A stretch of 64,000 bases of DNA, from the NCBI RefSeq assembly GCF_902635505.1, contig NC_045428.1, positions 216,312,301 through 216,376,300 of the forward strand. Direction: 5' to 3'. A program made the position numbers and the translations under genes. The first letter of the stretch is position 1; each line of letters starts with the position of its first letter. Source of the DNA: Sarcophilus harrisii (Eukaryota > Chordata > Mammalia > Dasyuromorphia > Dasyuridae). Below are positions 22,768 to 34,214 of the stretch, in pieces. The notes beneath the pieces were generated by a model. That model saw only the letters and a list, made by a program, of their open reading frames with translations. It was not told the DNA's origin and did not search any database.

Positions 22768-24603
22768 AAATATAATAAAGATGACAATACTACCTAAACT
22801 AATCTATTTATTTAGCACCATACCAATCAGACTCCCAAAAAAACTATTTTAATGACCTAGAAAAAATAACAACAAAGTTCATATGGAAAAACAAAAGGTC
22901 AAGAATTAATGAAAAAGAATTAATGAAAAAAAAAATCAAATGAAGGTGGCCTAGCTGTACCAGATCTAAAATTATATTATAAAGCAGCGGTTACTAAAAC
23001 CATCTGGTATTGGCTAAGAAATAAATTAGTTGATCAATGGAATAGGTTAGGTTTAAAGGACAAAACAGCCAATAATTTTAATAATCTAGTGTTTGACAAA
23101 CCCAAAGACCCCAGTTTTTGGGATAAGAATGCATTATTTGACAAAAATTGCTGGGAAAATTGGAAAATAGTATGGCAGAAACTAGGCATTGACCCACACT
23201 TAACACTGTACACCAAGATAAGGTCAAAATGGGTTCATGACCTAGGCATAAAGAATGAGATTATAAATAAAATGGAAGAGCATAGGATAGTTTACCTCTC
23301 AGACCTGTGGAAGATGAAGGAATTTATGACCAAAGAAGAACTAGAGCTCACTATTGACTACAAAATAGAAAATTTTGATTATATCAAATTGAAAAGTTTT
23401 TGTACAAACAAAACTAATGCAGACAAGATTAGAAGGGAAACAATAAACTGGGAAAACATTTTTACAGTCAAAAGTTCTGATAAAGGCCTCATTTCCAAAA
23501 TATATAGAGAATTAACTTTAATTTATAAGAAATCAAGCCATTTTCCAATTGATAAATGGTCAAAGGATATGAACAGACAATTCTCAGATGAAGAAATTAA
23601 AACTATTTCTAGCCATATGAAAATATGCTCCAAATCATTACTAATCAGAGAAATGCAAATTAAGACAACTCTGAGATGCCATTACACCCTGTCAGATTGG
23701 CTAAAATGAGGAAAAGATAATGCGGAATGTTGGAGGGGATGTGGGAAAACAGAGACACTGATACATTATTGGTGGAATTGTGAACACATCCAGCCATTCT
23801 GGAGAGCAATTTGGAACTATGCCCAAAAAGTTATCAAACTGTGCATACCCTTTGATCCAGCAGTGTTTCTACTGGGCTTATACCCCAAAGAGATACTAAA
23901 GAAGGGAAAGGGACCTGTATGTGCGAGAATGTTTGTGGTGGCCCTGTTTGTAGTGGCTAGAAGCTGGAAAATGAATGGATGCCCATCAATTGGAGAATAG
24001 TTGAGTAAATTGTGGTATATGAATGTTATGGAATATTATTGTTCTGTAAGAAATGACCAGCAGGATGAATACAGAGAGGATTGGCAAGACTTACATGAAC
24101 TGATGCTAAGTGAAATGAGCAGAACCAGGAGATCATTATATACCTCAACAATGATACTGTATGAGGATGTATTCTGATGGAAGTGGATTTCTTCGACAAA
24201 GAGAAGATCTAACTCAGTTTCAGTTGATCAAGGATGGACAGAAGCAGCTACACCCAAAGAAGAACACTGGGAAATGAATGTAAACTGCTTGCATTTTTTA
24301 TTTAAATAAATAAACTGCATTTTTGTTTTTCTTCCCGGGTTATTTATACCTTCTGAATCCAATTCTCCCTGTGCAACAAGAGAACTGTTCAGTTTTGCAT
24401 ACATATATTGTATCTAGGATATACTGTAACCTATTTAACATGTATAGGACTGTTTGCCATCTGGGGGAGGGGGTGGAGGGAGGGAGGGGAAAAATCGGAA
24501 CAGAACTGAGTGCAAGGGATAATGTTGTAAAAAATTACCCTGTCATGGGTTCTATCAATAAAATGTTATTTAAATTAAAAAAAGAAAAGAAAAGAAAAAA
24601 AAA
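22768..24603 (+). mobile_element. 5'-truncated L1 with target duplication, ORF2 end partly open
   Basis: An 1.8-kb L1 from the middle of ORF2 ('KMTILPKLIYLFSTIPIRLP' at about 22777) to the A-rich tail. Flanked by 'agaaaaatgatttctc' (22752-22767) and 'agaaaaatggtttctc' (24604-24619). The 3' UTR has GGGGGAGGGGGTGGAGGGAG and matches the minus-strand copy at 46443-46795 closely, so these are among the younger L1s here. Confidence 0.95.
23089..23709 (+). pseudogene. L1 ORF2 C-terminal open stretch
   Basis: The longest open frame in the window (206 codons), part of the L1 just described. It holds the ORF2 region after the reverse transcriptase: FDKPKDPSFWDKNALFDKNC, FDYIKLKSFCTNKTNADKIR, SSDKGLISKIYRELTLIYKK, DKWSKDMNRQFS and IREMQIKTTLR. 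These match the human L1 ORF2 order (FDKPEKN..., IKLKSFCTAKET, SSDKGLISRIYNELKQIYKK, KKWAKDMNRHFS, IREMQIKTTMR). The frame then breaks; the C-rich CWRGCGK end continues in another frame at about 23720. The ATG is internal to ORF2 and not a true start. Not a host gene. Confidence 0.95.
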
Positions 24604-24781
24604 AGAAAAATGGTTTCTCTCCATGTTGGTTTGGTCCTGAAACAATTCTCTTCTTTCAGAGATTTCTCACTAGAGAGAATTTGCAACCAAATATCTCTTC
24701 TCTTTAAGTTGGAAGCCAGAAGCCCCAATCTTTCCACTTTCAAGTTCTCAACATCTCCCCTCATTAATGGATTGTTAAACA

Positions 24782-24812
24782 ATGCTGCTGTTGCTGCTGC
24801 TGCTGTTGCCGA
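24782..24812 (+). repeat. short CTG-type trinucleotide run
   Basis: 'gctgctgttgctgctgctgc' with interruptions, followed by a reversed MIR tail ('aacatttactatatgtcagg') at 24826-24890. Confidence 0.7.
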
Positions 24813-24890
24813 TAGCATTTAGATAACATTTACTATATGTCAGGCATTGTACTAAATGCTTTATAAATATGATTTCATTTGATTTAAAAA

Positions 24891-25896
24891 AAAACTTCTT
24901 GTCAAAGTGGCCAATCTCCTACTATTATTTAGTAGGAGATGGATGAATGTTACTGGAAGAAACCAAAAAGTTTTTGTGAAATTGTGGAATTCATATGAAA
25001 AGAGGAAGAGAAAGATTGAAAAGGGTAGCTGTACCAATTTGTCTTTTTTTCTCTTTTCTTTGACCTACTTAGCTGCTGGACCCTGAGCTCTATCTCTGCC
25101 TCCACCTTGTAGAGTACCATGTAATTGGGGTAATTTTGTTTTATTCTTTGCAATCAAGGCTTCTTTCTTTTTCTTTTTTCTTTCTCCTATTTTTTTTAGT
25201 AATGCATACTAAATTTCTTTCCCTCCCCCCAAAAATATATTTAATGAGTAGTACTAAAGTGGGGAAAGGATCTATTGAACATTTCTTTGCCAGGTGTATA
25301 TATTTTTAAGTTGAAAAATAGTCATTATATTCTCAAAACAGAAATTAATATATTTTTATTTTAAAATAATCATGACATACTTCTAAAACATCAATATGAT
25401 CATTTGCACCTACAAAGAAAAATAGAAACTTATGTATGAAACCATGAATCTTTATTATAACAGTTCCATTTTTTCAGTCCATCAAATTTAACTAGTTAAT
25501 ATTAAAACTACTCTTCTTTTTTGTCTCCTCTTAACTTTCCTTTTGATTTTTTCAGTGTAGCTTTATTTTTAAATGTATATTCTTTTCTTTCCTTTTTTGA
25601 TTGTATTAGTATCATCTTCCCCTCACTTCCTCAAATCTTCCCTCCCCCAAAAAAGTACTTCTCTGTAACCAGTATAATCAAGTGAAACAAATTCATACAT
25701 TGTTCATGTCTGAAAATGTATGTTTCACTTATAGTTTATCATGTTTCTGCCAGTGTCCCTGGAATCGTTATTGGTCGCTAAATTTATTAAAACTAAGTCT
25801 TTCAAAGTTATTTTCTTCTCTTGGTTCTCACTTAAGTTCATGAAAGTCTTTACAGATTTCTCTGAAACCATTTCTTTTATTATTTCTTATGTATGT
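24891..25896. other. unassigned intergenic sequence
   Basis: T-rich in parts; no gene or named repeat recognised. Confidence 0.4.
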
Positions 25897-26450
25897 CACA
25901 GTAACATGATATTCAATTATTGTTCTCTAAGAAATGATGAACAGATTGATTTCAGAAAAGCTTGGAAAAATTTACATGAACTGATACTAAGTGAAGTGAG
26001 CAGAACCAAGAGAACATTGTACATAGTAGTAGCAAGATTATGTGATGATCAGCTGATGGACTTGGCTCTTTTCAACAATGAAGTAATTCAAGGAAATTCA
26101 AATAGATTTGTGATGAAAAAAAAGAACCTCCAGAGAGAGAACTGTGCAGACTGAATGTGAATCAAAGTATAGTATTTTCACATTTGTTATTGTTGTTGTT
26201 TGTTTATTTGAGTATTTTTTTTCCTTTTTCATGTTTTTTTTTCCTTTTTGATCTTTTTTGTGCACAGTATAATGAATATGGAAATATGTTTAGAAGAACT
26301 GCACATGCTTAACCATATCAGATTGCTTGCTATCTTGGGAAGAGGAAGGGGAAGAAGAGGGAGAAAAATTTGGAACACAAGGTTATGTAAAGGTGAATGT
26401 TGATAACTATCTTTGCATATATTTGGGAAATTAAAATATTATTAAAATAA
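25897..26450 (+). mobile_element. 5'-truncated L1, older subfamily
   Basis: ORF2 end ('ttattgttctctaagaaatg', 'gtgagcagaaccaagagaac'), then a T-rich 3' UTR with 'ggaagaggaaggggaagaag' and 'aacacaaggttatgtaaagg'. Similar to copies at 48.2 and 55.7 kb. The 137-residue frame at 25741-26154 is this ORF2 end joined to flank. Confidence 0.85.
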
Positions 26451-26869
26451 TGAAAACAATAATTTGATATTTATAACCACTCATTAGACACCCAATTTGG
26501 TTCTAGTTGTTTACTACAACTAATATATTTTTAATTTAATTTAGCTATTAGAACTATTTTTGTATCTATGACACATATCTGACACATATTCTTAATACCA
26601 GATTTTTAGATCATGTTGAGTTTTCTAAGCAGCAGACTGGACTAATAAGAAGCAAATTAAGTCAAAATTAAATTTTTAATTTGTTGAGTTCTGTTCACTG
26701 CTTGAGTTCTGAAAGTATCTGCCTCCAGAAGTCAAAGAAAAGCCCCAGTTATTTAATGCCATGTCCAGCCTAAAGAAAAAGTAATTGGTCTGTTCCTCAG
26801 AACTGCTAGCATCCCAGGAGAGGCATTTTCCTGTGGACAGACTTGGAGTAAAATCACAAAAAAATCTGG

Positions 26870-27260
26870 GTTTGAATTCAAGCACTTACTATATAGGTGG
26901 CCCTGAATAAGCAAAAATTTCTCTGAATCATAACTTCCTCACTTATAAAGTGAAAATAATAGTATTGCTTATTTTTCTGGATTATTGAAAGGCTCCAATG
27001 AAATAGCACATTACAATATGCCAACTGTCATTAAATTCTTGTTACCATGAAAAACATCACTCTTCTTGAATACAATTATTATTTTTAACATAGAGCTAAG
27101 ATCCCTAGGTTGTCTGAAAGAGTACATAATCCATACTTTTCATTTTATAGATTTGGAAATATCTTCAAAAAATACAAATTACTTTTTTTCAAGACCATTC
27201 AGGTAGTGATTAACAGAACTGGGGTTTGACCCCTGTTCTTCTAATACTAAATCTATTTGT
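26870..27260. repeat. MIR-type fragments (forward, then reverse)
   Basis: Forward blocks at 26870-27020 ('ttgaattcaagcacttacta', 'cttcctcacttataaagtga') and reversed blocks at 27140-27250 ('ttcaagaccattcaggtagt', 'aactggggtttgacccctgt'). Confidence 0.6.
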
Positions 27261-27695
27261 CCTTCAATTCCACCATAATGATAGGCCTGAGAATAAGAAA
27301 ATCAGGCAGCTGACAAGTACTCGTCTGGTGTGAATAATAGTAGAAGCAACTTCTGAAGTCCAGACAACTGGACTTCAACAGGGTCTCTTGGACCCTGATA
27401 GTATTCTGATGAAGCCTCTGGACCACTTCTCAAAATATTTGTTTCTTACATTCATAATTGAAGGAATAGGAAATTTCAGCTAGAAGCTGGGGAAAATAAA
27501 AAGGTAATTTTTTCCCCATCTAAGTTCATAGGCACCATTTACACCTATCCAAATTGAAAACCTCTATACTTTAAAGTAAGAGTAAAATTATCTCCCCTTT
27601 AAGTGTGAGCTTAGATGTAGACAGAGGAGCAGACACTAATTCCATTCAGATTTTTTATAATGCAAGAAATATGTACCAAAATCATTTCTACTTGT
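27261..27695. other. unassigned intergenic sequence
   Basis: No gene or named repeat recognised; a local duplication of 'ctgaagtccagacaactggacttc' forms a short palindrome-like stretch near 27352. Confidence 0.4.
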
Positions 27696-28053
27696 CCAGA
27701 AACCCTGATGATCTTCTCCTTCTAAATTTATTTGTTTCTTTTTTTTTTTTTGACTCGGTGAAAGAGGATTCTTTGCCTTAATTAGTGCCTACCTTTAATC
27801 ACTAAATGGGTGCAGCCCCAGTCAAACTGAGGCCTGTAGAAGTCCTTACCCTAAAAAGCCAATATCTCCTATTGCAACAGGGAGTTGCAATCTCTATTTT
27901 GCCACTAAACCCAGAAGGCTCTGGAGGGGAAAGTGAAGCAGATGACCTTGCACAGCCCTCCCTCACTTAAATCTAAATTCACTTCCATATCATGATATCA
28001 TCTCTTTGTTGTTATGGTCTTCTTCCAGAAGGATAAACAACAACTATAATCCT
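27696..28053 (-). repeat. RTE-tailed dispersed repeat, copy B
   Basis: Full-length match to 13493-13869: 'ccagaaaccctgatg', 'taatcactaaatgggtgc', 'agtccttaccctaaaaa', 'ccctccctcacttaaatc' and an 'aaacaacaactataatcct' end. Confidence 0.75.
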
Positions 28054-28104
28054 ATCCCTAGGTAAACACAAGTTTTCCATGGACAGGAGAGCCTCTAAAT
28101 AGGG

Positions 28105-28410
28105 AGCACAATTTGTGTATGTATATATCATACATATACAGCATATATATAGCATAATTTACATATGTATACACAAAAACACAGACTATACCTATTGATA
28201 TATAGGGTAGATTTATATACATATATGTTGCAATATAATATATGTGATAGGTATGTATATAAGCATAATGCTACATAATATATAGGTAGATGAATGTATA
28301 TATGTGTGTATAAGTATATTTATTATTACACATGTATATATATTATACATACATATATAACTATATCATATATCAGTAGATATAGCTATTTATATACAGA
28401 TAACCTAGTC
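28105..28410. repeat. AT-rich microsatellite (TATACATA type)
   Basis: About 300 bases of TATA, TACATA and TATATG runs, with many short self-complementary segments. The 72-residue frame here is low complexity. Confidence 0.85.
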
Positions 28411-29899
28411 AAAATAGGACCAGACTCCTATGTGGTGACCATAATAGGATTCATTATAGAACAGTTTTTCCATTTAGGTAAAAATTACAGAAATAGTATG
28501 ATGTTTCCATGACATAAGAAAATATTTTCCCATCATCCTGGGTCATTATTTAAGAGCAGTTAGAAAAGAATGGAGAGATGGTTACTTGTGAAGGAAGACT
28601 GAAAGGTGTTAGTCTGTGAAAACATGTGCTGTGGGGAAATATAAGAGTGATTTGATGTCTACATTTTATGTAGAAATCAACAATGTGGGATTTGAATTAA
28701 ACCTTGTAAATTACTTCAGCTCAGAGAAATGGTCCAACCTGGAAATTTAAAAGATTATAAGGTTTTTTTCCATAATATTTTAATATTGAACATAGATTCT
28801 AATATCAGCCCTGTTACTTGCTACTGCTAAAATCATAGACAACTCACTTTCCTTTCTCTGAGTTTCAGTTTTTTTCACTTACAAAATGAGTGGATTGAAC
28901 TCAGTGATCTTGGTGAAAGATCCTTTCTAGAGTTATCTGACTTCTCTTCAGCTCACTCCCTAGGTTAAATTATTTTCTCTGTTTACATGTGCCTGGCATT
29001 ATTGTCAATAATGACACAGGACCATAAATTGTCTTCCTACTTTGTTATTAAGAGGGTGAATGAGGAAGCTACTGGAATATACAGTCCCAAACTTTAGCCA
29101 CTTGCAAATCTGCTATCAAATTATAATACATGAGTCTTTTCAAACAAATCTTTGAATAGAAAACTGCAGGCTCAGAGAATTTGTCTAAGGTTGATATTTC
29201 TCCAACTCTTAAGGAAATCAGCTATTTTATAGTGAAATAATGAGCACAAACTCTAAAGCCAGAGGACCTGCTTACAAAATCCACCTACTATATTACCTTA
29301 GAAAAATCAATTACCTTCCATAAGCCTCAATTTTCATACTTGTAAAGTGAAGAGATCGGAGTACAGGTATTCTAAGATTCCTACTAGCTCTACATGTATG
29401 AGACTATGAAATTCATTATATCTTGTTTCAGTTTGTATTCCTTGATATTTTTGGAAATATCCAGTTGATTCATTTTCTTGCATTTGATTTTCTCCAAAAA
29501 ATGCTTCTACTTTTTTTTTTTTTCAGTAACCTCAATTCCTATGGACTGTTTTCTCAGATTCTTTTTGGAAAGAATTTGTCATACATTCAATCAAGTAATG
29601 TCAATTGGGATAAATTAAACAAAACAGAAAATATATTCCATAAATATTGACCATAAATCCAGATAATGGACATGAATTGGTTTGGTTGTACTTCTAATTC
29701 CATCAATATATCTTTTAAAAAATATATATCATTAATTTTTGTTTTTCACTTATCAAGAATTGAAAGTGTTCTTTTATCTCTTTCCTATTTCTCCACTCAT
29801 GGAAAGAAAGAAGAAAGGAAGGAATTTTTGTAAATAATTTCAAATTGCTTTCCAGGGCAGTTGACTCATTCAACTTGACTTGATAAAGAATCATTTTCT
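28411..29899. other. intergenic sequence with MIR-type fragments
   Basis: Worn MIR-type pieces at about 28790-28960 ('aaatgagtggattgaactca') and 29230-29400 ('taaagccagaggacctgctt', 'tcaattttcatacttgtaaa'). Nothing else recognised. Confidence 0.5.
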
Positions 29900-30130
29900 C
29901 ATAGGCCTGTCATTTTCTTCTTTTGTCATTTTTTGGTAATTTTATGGTTGTCAGGAGGAACCTCAAAATTGCTTTGACTTTCAATTTTTCTAATTATTAG
30001 TAGTGATTTGAAGCATGTTTTTCATGTAGTTACAGACAGCCTGAGTTTCTTCCCTTGAAAAGAGTCTGTATATATCTCCATACCATTTATCAACTGGGGA
30101 ATTGCTTTTATTCTTGTTCTTTTTAATCAG

Positions 30131-30173
<43 letters not shown>

Positions 30174-30800
30174 TATGCAGTACCAAAAGTATTAATGTCC
30201 CAAAAAACATAAGCTAAATCTTAACTATTAAAACTTAAGATTATATTAAAACTATTGCAATACTCTATATATCTTGGAAATAAGACCTTAGAGAAACATT
30301 CTTCAGAGAGTTTTTTCTTCTGGTTAGTTATATCCCTTCCAAACTTAGCAGTACTAGTAGCAAAAACTTTTGAACTTTATGTAATCAAAATGAAACAATT
30401 TTATCTCCTCTGATCCTTTTTATTTTGTGTTTGGTCATGGATTCTTCCCCTATCCTTAGATCTATTAGGCAATTTCTTTTTTGTTTCTCTAAATTATTTA
30501 TGATATGATCTTTTACATCTATGTCACATTCATTTGGTATAAGGGACGAGATATTAGTGTAAACCTAATTTCTTTTATGCTATTGTTTGGCTTTGCCAAT
30601 ATATATATTTTTTAAACCACCAAATAGTTAATTCTTATCCTAGTAGCTTGGATCTTTGGGTTTGTCAGATGTTGGGCTAGTAGGTTAATCTGTTTCTTCA
30701 TATAGCATACCTCATCCATTCCACTGATCATATTCTATTTTTTTAACCAGAGCAAGCTATTTTGAAAACTGCTACTTTGTAGTATATTATATAGTACATG
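29900..30800 (-). mobile_element. old L1 ORF2 C-terminal region, minus strand
   Basis: Reverse of L1 ORF2: 'accatttatcaactggggaa', 'ttggaaataagaccttagag' and 'ccatggatt-like' stretches occur in the right order; no 3' tail was seen. A (TG)n run lies at 30134-30166. Confidence 0.65.
30134..30177 (+). repeat. (TG)n microsatellite
   Basis: An uninterrupted TG run of 33 bases, then TATGTGTGTATG. Confidence 0.97.
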
Positions 30801-30834
30801 TCCTTCATTCTTACTTTTTTGAAACAGCAAAGTT

Positions 30835-31050
30835 AATGCAAGGAATAGAGTACCATTATGGAATCAGAAAGACTTGACTTCCACTCCAGTCTCAGATACT
30901 TCCTAGGTAAGTCACTTAACCCTTGTGTTGTTCCCTCATCTATAAAATGGGGATAATAATAGCATTTATCTCACAGGAATATTGTGAAAATCAAATAAGA
31001 CTGTAATTGTAAAACAATTGATACATAGTAAGTATTAACTATTATATTTT
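30835..31050 (+). repeat. MIR-type SINE, forward
   Basis: 'ggaatcagaaagacttgact', 'taggtaagtcacttaaccct', 'catctataaaatggggataa' and 'atacatagtaagtattaact' in order. Confidence 0.85.
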
Positions 31051-31154
31051 ATTGAACATTTCCTTTGAGATTTTTGACCTTTTGTATTTCATATGGATTT
31101 CATTATTATATTTCTATTTCAATAAAGTAATTCTTTGGTAATTTAACTAATATT

Positions 31155-31620
31155 GTGTGAGACATGATAAATTAAATAAATTAAGGAGATTTCTCAAGGC
31201 AAAAGCACAAAGGAATTTTATTATGATCTCGAGAGAAAGGGTGTCTCCCTCCCCACAACCAATTATACAAGGAGAGGTAAGGCCCAGTTAACAGACAAGA
31301 AGTATATAGGGGCCTGGGGTAACATTCCCTATAGTGGATCTTTGCCCTGATTAGCCAGGACAAATAACCTCACATTCTAAGTCATAAATGAGGATAAACT
31401 TTCAACCCAACCACATCTTTAGAATTACTAAATTACCTTATATGGGAGTTTCAATGCCAAGGTCGACCCTACTTAATCTCACAAAGAAAAGATCCCATTT
31501 CTTGTAAACCACGTGATTTCTGGAGAAAGAAACCTGGCCCTGGGACACAGCCAACCTTCACTCAATTCTTAGAACACTGTCTCCATCTTGTGAGATAGCT
31601 TTCACAGTTCACTTCATTCA
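31155..31620 (-). mobile_element. endogenous-retrovirus LTR, minus strand (head-to-head pair)
   Basis: The minus strand starts TGAATGAAGTGAACTGTG and ends near CATGTCTCACA. It has TATATA-like elements and an AATAAAATTCC signal near its 3' end. It matches 33119-33635 over nearly its whole length in the opposite orientation ('agaaatcaygtggtttacaa', 'gacttagaatgtgaggt'). Confidence 0.78.
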
Positions 31621-31799
31621 GTATGATCCTGAATAATAAATCAATTTAGGTAGTACTGTCAATTTTATTATATTGTCTCATATCATGATTAACTAATATT
31701 TCTCATTATTTAGATCTTTATTTTAATAAACAGATTTTGAAGTTATCTTTAATAATAATACATAACAATTATTTAGTTATCAATATTGATCTAATTTTA

Positions 31800-31970
31800 T
31801 CTTCACAATAATCCTGGGAAGTATATTACTATTATCCTGATTTTGCAGACAAGGAAACTGAGGTTACATGTTTTACACTTCTAGCAAGTATCTGAGTCTG
31901 GATTTGGATTGAGGTCTTCCTGACTGTAGATCTAGGAATCTACCTACTATAGCATCTAGCTGCCCAATTG
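31800..31970 (-). repeat. tRNA SINE, reverse
   Basis: 'agacaaggaaactgaggtta', 'ttggattgaggtcttcctga' and 'tagcatctagctgccc', the reversed GGGCAGCTAG head. Confidence 0.85.
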
Positions 31971-33118
31971 TGTAATTTGTATTATGTGTATGGGGAAGAG
32001 GGGGAGGGGAGAGTGTAATTGAAATTCCAAAGGCATTCGATTAGGAGGGTAGAGACAACGAGGTCACTGGTCAAAAAGAAACAAAGCTAATGATGGAAAA
32101 TGAAAAAGTTACCTGAAATGTTATGAGCTCTCTATAAAGGAAGTTCTGGGATGACTTTAATGCTTCAAATTTTAGTCCTCCAATCAGAGGGAACTGAAGG
32201 AATTGGAAGAATATTGGAGATATATATATATATAACAAAACAAAACAAAAAAAAAAAAAAACAGAATCAGTCTGCAAAGTGATGAGATTTCAAGGTGATC
32301 AGCTTATGCTGGGAAAGGCATGAAGTTGCCTGGACCAAAAGCAAGCAGAGTTACTCATGGAAAAATACAAGTGATTTTCCCTAAAAAAGCAATAGGATCA
32401 GTGAGAAGGGAAACAGAGCAAGGAGGAGACACTTCAATATAAATCAGCAACAGTAACCTGGTGGAAAAATTATGTATAAAATCTACAGATGAAAGATTTT
32501 TGGCTGAGAAGGGTAAGATGGAGTGGTAGTGGTGAAGAAATGGCAGAGAATCTATAGGACCTAAGGAAGTGAAGGAATGGAATAGGCAAAGAATCAGCAG
32601 CAAGAGAAAGAGATGTCTGATTTACAAGGACACTGAGACATGAGAATTAGGTTTTCCCAGGCACAATATGGAAAGACCTCACTGAGGCAAGAGAGATATT
32701 TGACTTTGAGACTTGGCAGAAGTAGATTCATTGGAATAAGGAACAGGAGAAAAATTGAATCTGAATAAAAAGAACTAGATCTGTAATTTAGGATATCCTG
32801 ATAGTTTAGGAGTTGTGAAAAACAGAAATTGAAGTGGTGAGGGAAAATTTTAGAAAGAACTTAAGCTTTAATGGGTGGGGAAGAGGCACTAGACAAAGCT
32901 AACTAAGCACTTTAGGCAAGATTTTCTCCTCCAACTCAGTCACTTTTCGGGATCATTCATATGCAAATAGTCAGTCCAAAGCTTCAAAAAATGGTAATAA
33001 AAGCAAGAATTCAAAATGAGTTGAGATGAGCTAAGGAAACTATGGTACATTAAAAAAATACTATTTTTAAAACTACAGTGGAGAAAAGTAAGAAATCAGA
33101 AAGAATAATAAAGGCAAG
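31971..33118. other. unassigned purine-rich sequence between two inverted LTRs
   Basis: The + strand is GA-rich and lacks open frames of note. Small TA and A runs at 32220-32265. It may be ERV-derived spacer but no motif shows that. Confidence 0.35.
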
Positions 33119-33635
33119 TGAATGAAGTGAATTGTGAAAGCTGTCTCATAAGATGAAGACAATATTCTAAAACTTGAATGAAGGTCAACTGTGCCCCAGG
33201 ACCAAGTTTTATTTTTCCAGAAATCATGTGGTTTACAAAGAATGGGATCATATAGTCCTTTATTTATTTATTTATTGGGTGAAACTAAGTTATGAAACTA
33301 AGTCACTTTGGCATTAAAACTACCATATAAGATAATTTAATAATCTTAAAGATGTGCTTGGGTTAGAAGTATTTCCTCATTTATGGCTTAGAATGTGAGG
33401 TCATTTGTCCTGACTAATCAGGACAGAGGTCCAGCATATGGGGAATATTACCCAAGACTCGTATGTAATTTTTGTGTGCTTTCTGTACCTTGCTTCTCTT
33501 CACTGCCAGGCCACCCAGGGGAGATTTTGAGATGCCTAATTCTCATGAGATTTGTCAAATTAAAACTCCTTTGTTTTCTACTTTTGACAGGGATGAAACT
33601 GTGTCCCCTTTAATCTGTATATTAATCACTCTGCC
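33119..33635 (+). mobile_element. endogenous-retrovirus LTR, plus strand (head-to-head pair)
   Basis: Starts TGAATGAAGTGAATTGTG and matches the reverse complement of 31155-31620 at roughly 80% by eye. It includes a local TTTA tandem run at 33259-33275. Its 3' end is blurred. Confidence 0.75.
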
Positions 33636-33910
33636 CCTTTGATTCCTGGCCTCCCAGACTCCAGAAAGTCTAGAAGAAGGCATATTTCCCAGACTAGGCT
33701 TTTCTAAGACAAATCAGCCCCATCGATCTTTTGGATAGCCAGATCCCTATTCAAGAAGTCTTGAAAGTGATTTTCATTGAATTAGGAGATCTGGGTCTGA
33801 TACTGAGTGGCTTGAAATTCCAAGTATCTAGGTCTGGAGGCATTAGCCTTTTTTCAATGGAAGTTTTAGCTTCAGACTTCTATAAAGGACAATTCTAAAA
33901 CTCCATATTT

Positions 33911-34214
33911 TTGCAGAATGTCCGAAGCAGGATTATGCCTTGTCAAGGAACCTTTCTCCTTGGCATAGCTGCCTGCCAGGACTCCTGTCCACTGCGAAGA
34001 GACCTTCTTCTCAGTGAAAACCCTTTTTATTTGTCTGCCAGGATTTCTCTACAAGGACCTCTATTTCCCTACCAGGACTTTGCCACCAAGAAAGTCTGCC
34101 TTCCTAGCAAAGCTGACTTCTCAGTGACAATAAAACTTCCTTTTTGCCACTAATATTTCAGGTTCATGAATTCTTCCATATTTAACCTGCACTAACCAGA
34201 AGGGGATTCTCACA
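33911..34214 (+). mobile_element. 5' LTR (3' portion) of a class I endogenous retrovirus
   Basis: Aligns with 37868-38180: shared 'ttgcag', 'aaggaacct', 'ccttggcatagctg', 'aataaaactt(c)ctttt', 'aggttcatgaattc' and a 'gggga/gttctcaca' end. Only the part from here to the CA end at 34214 is clearly alignable; U3 is not defined. The two LTRs have diverged a good deal, so the insertion is old. Confidence 0.75.

Noticed and set aside
25741-26154. 137-codon plus-strand frame.
   Set aside because: Its second half is L1 ORF2 C-terminus in frame with AT-rich flank; not a host gene.
28105-28410. AT-rich palindromic region considered as a replication origin or matrix-attachment site.
   Set aside because: It is a simple microsatellite; the sequence alone does not support a function.
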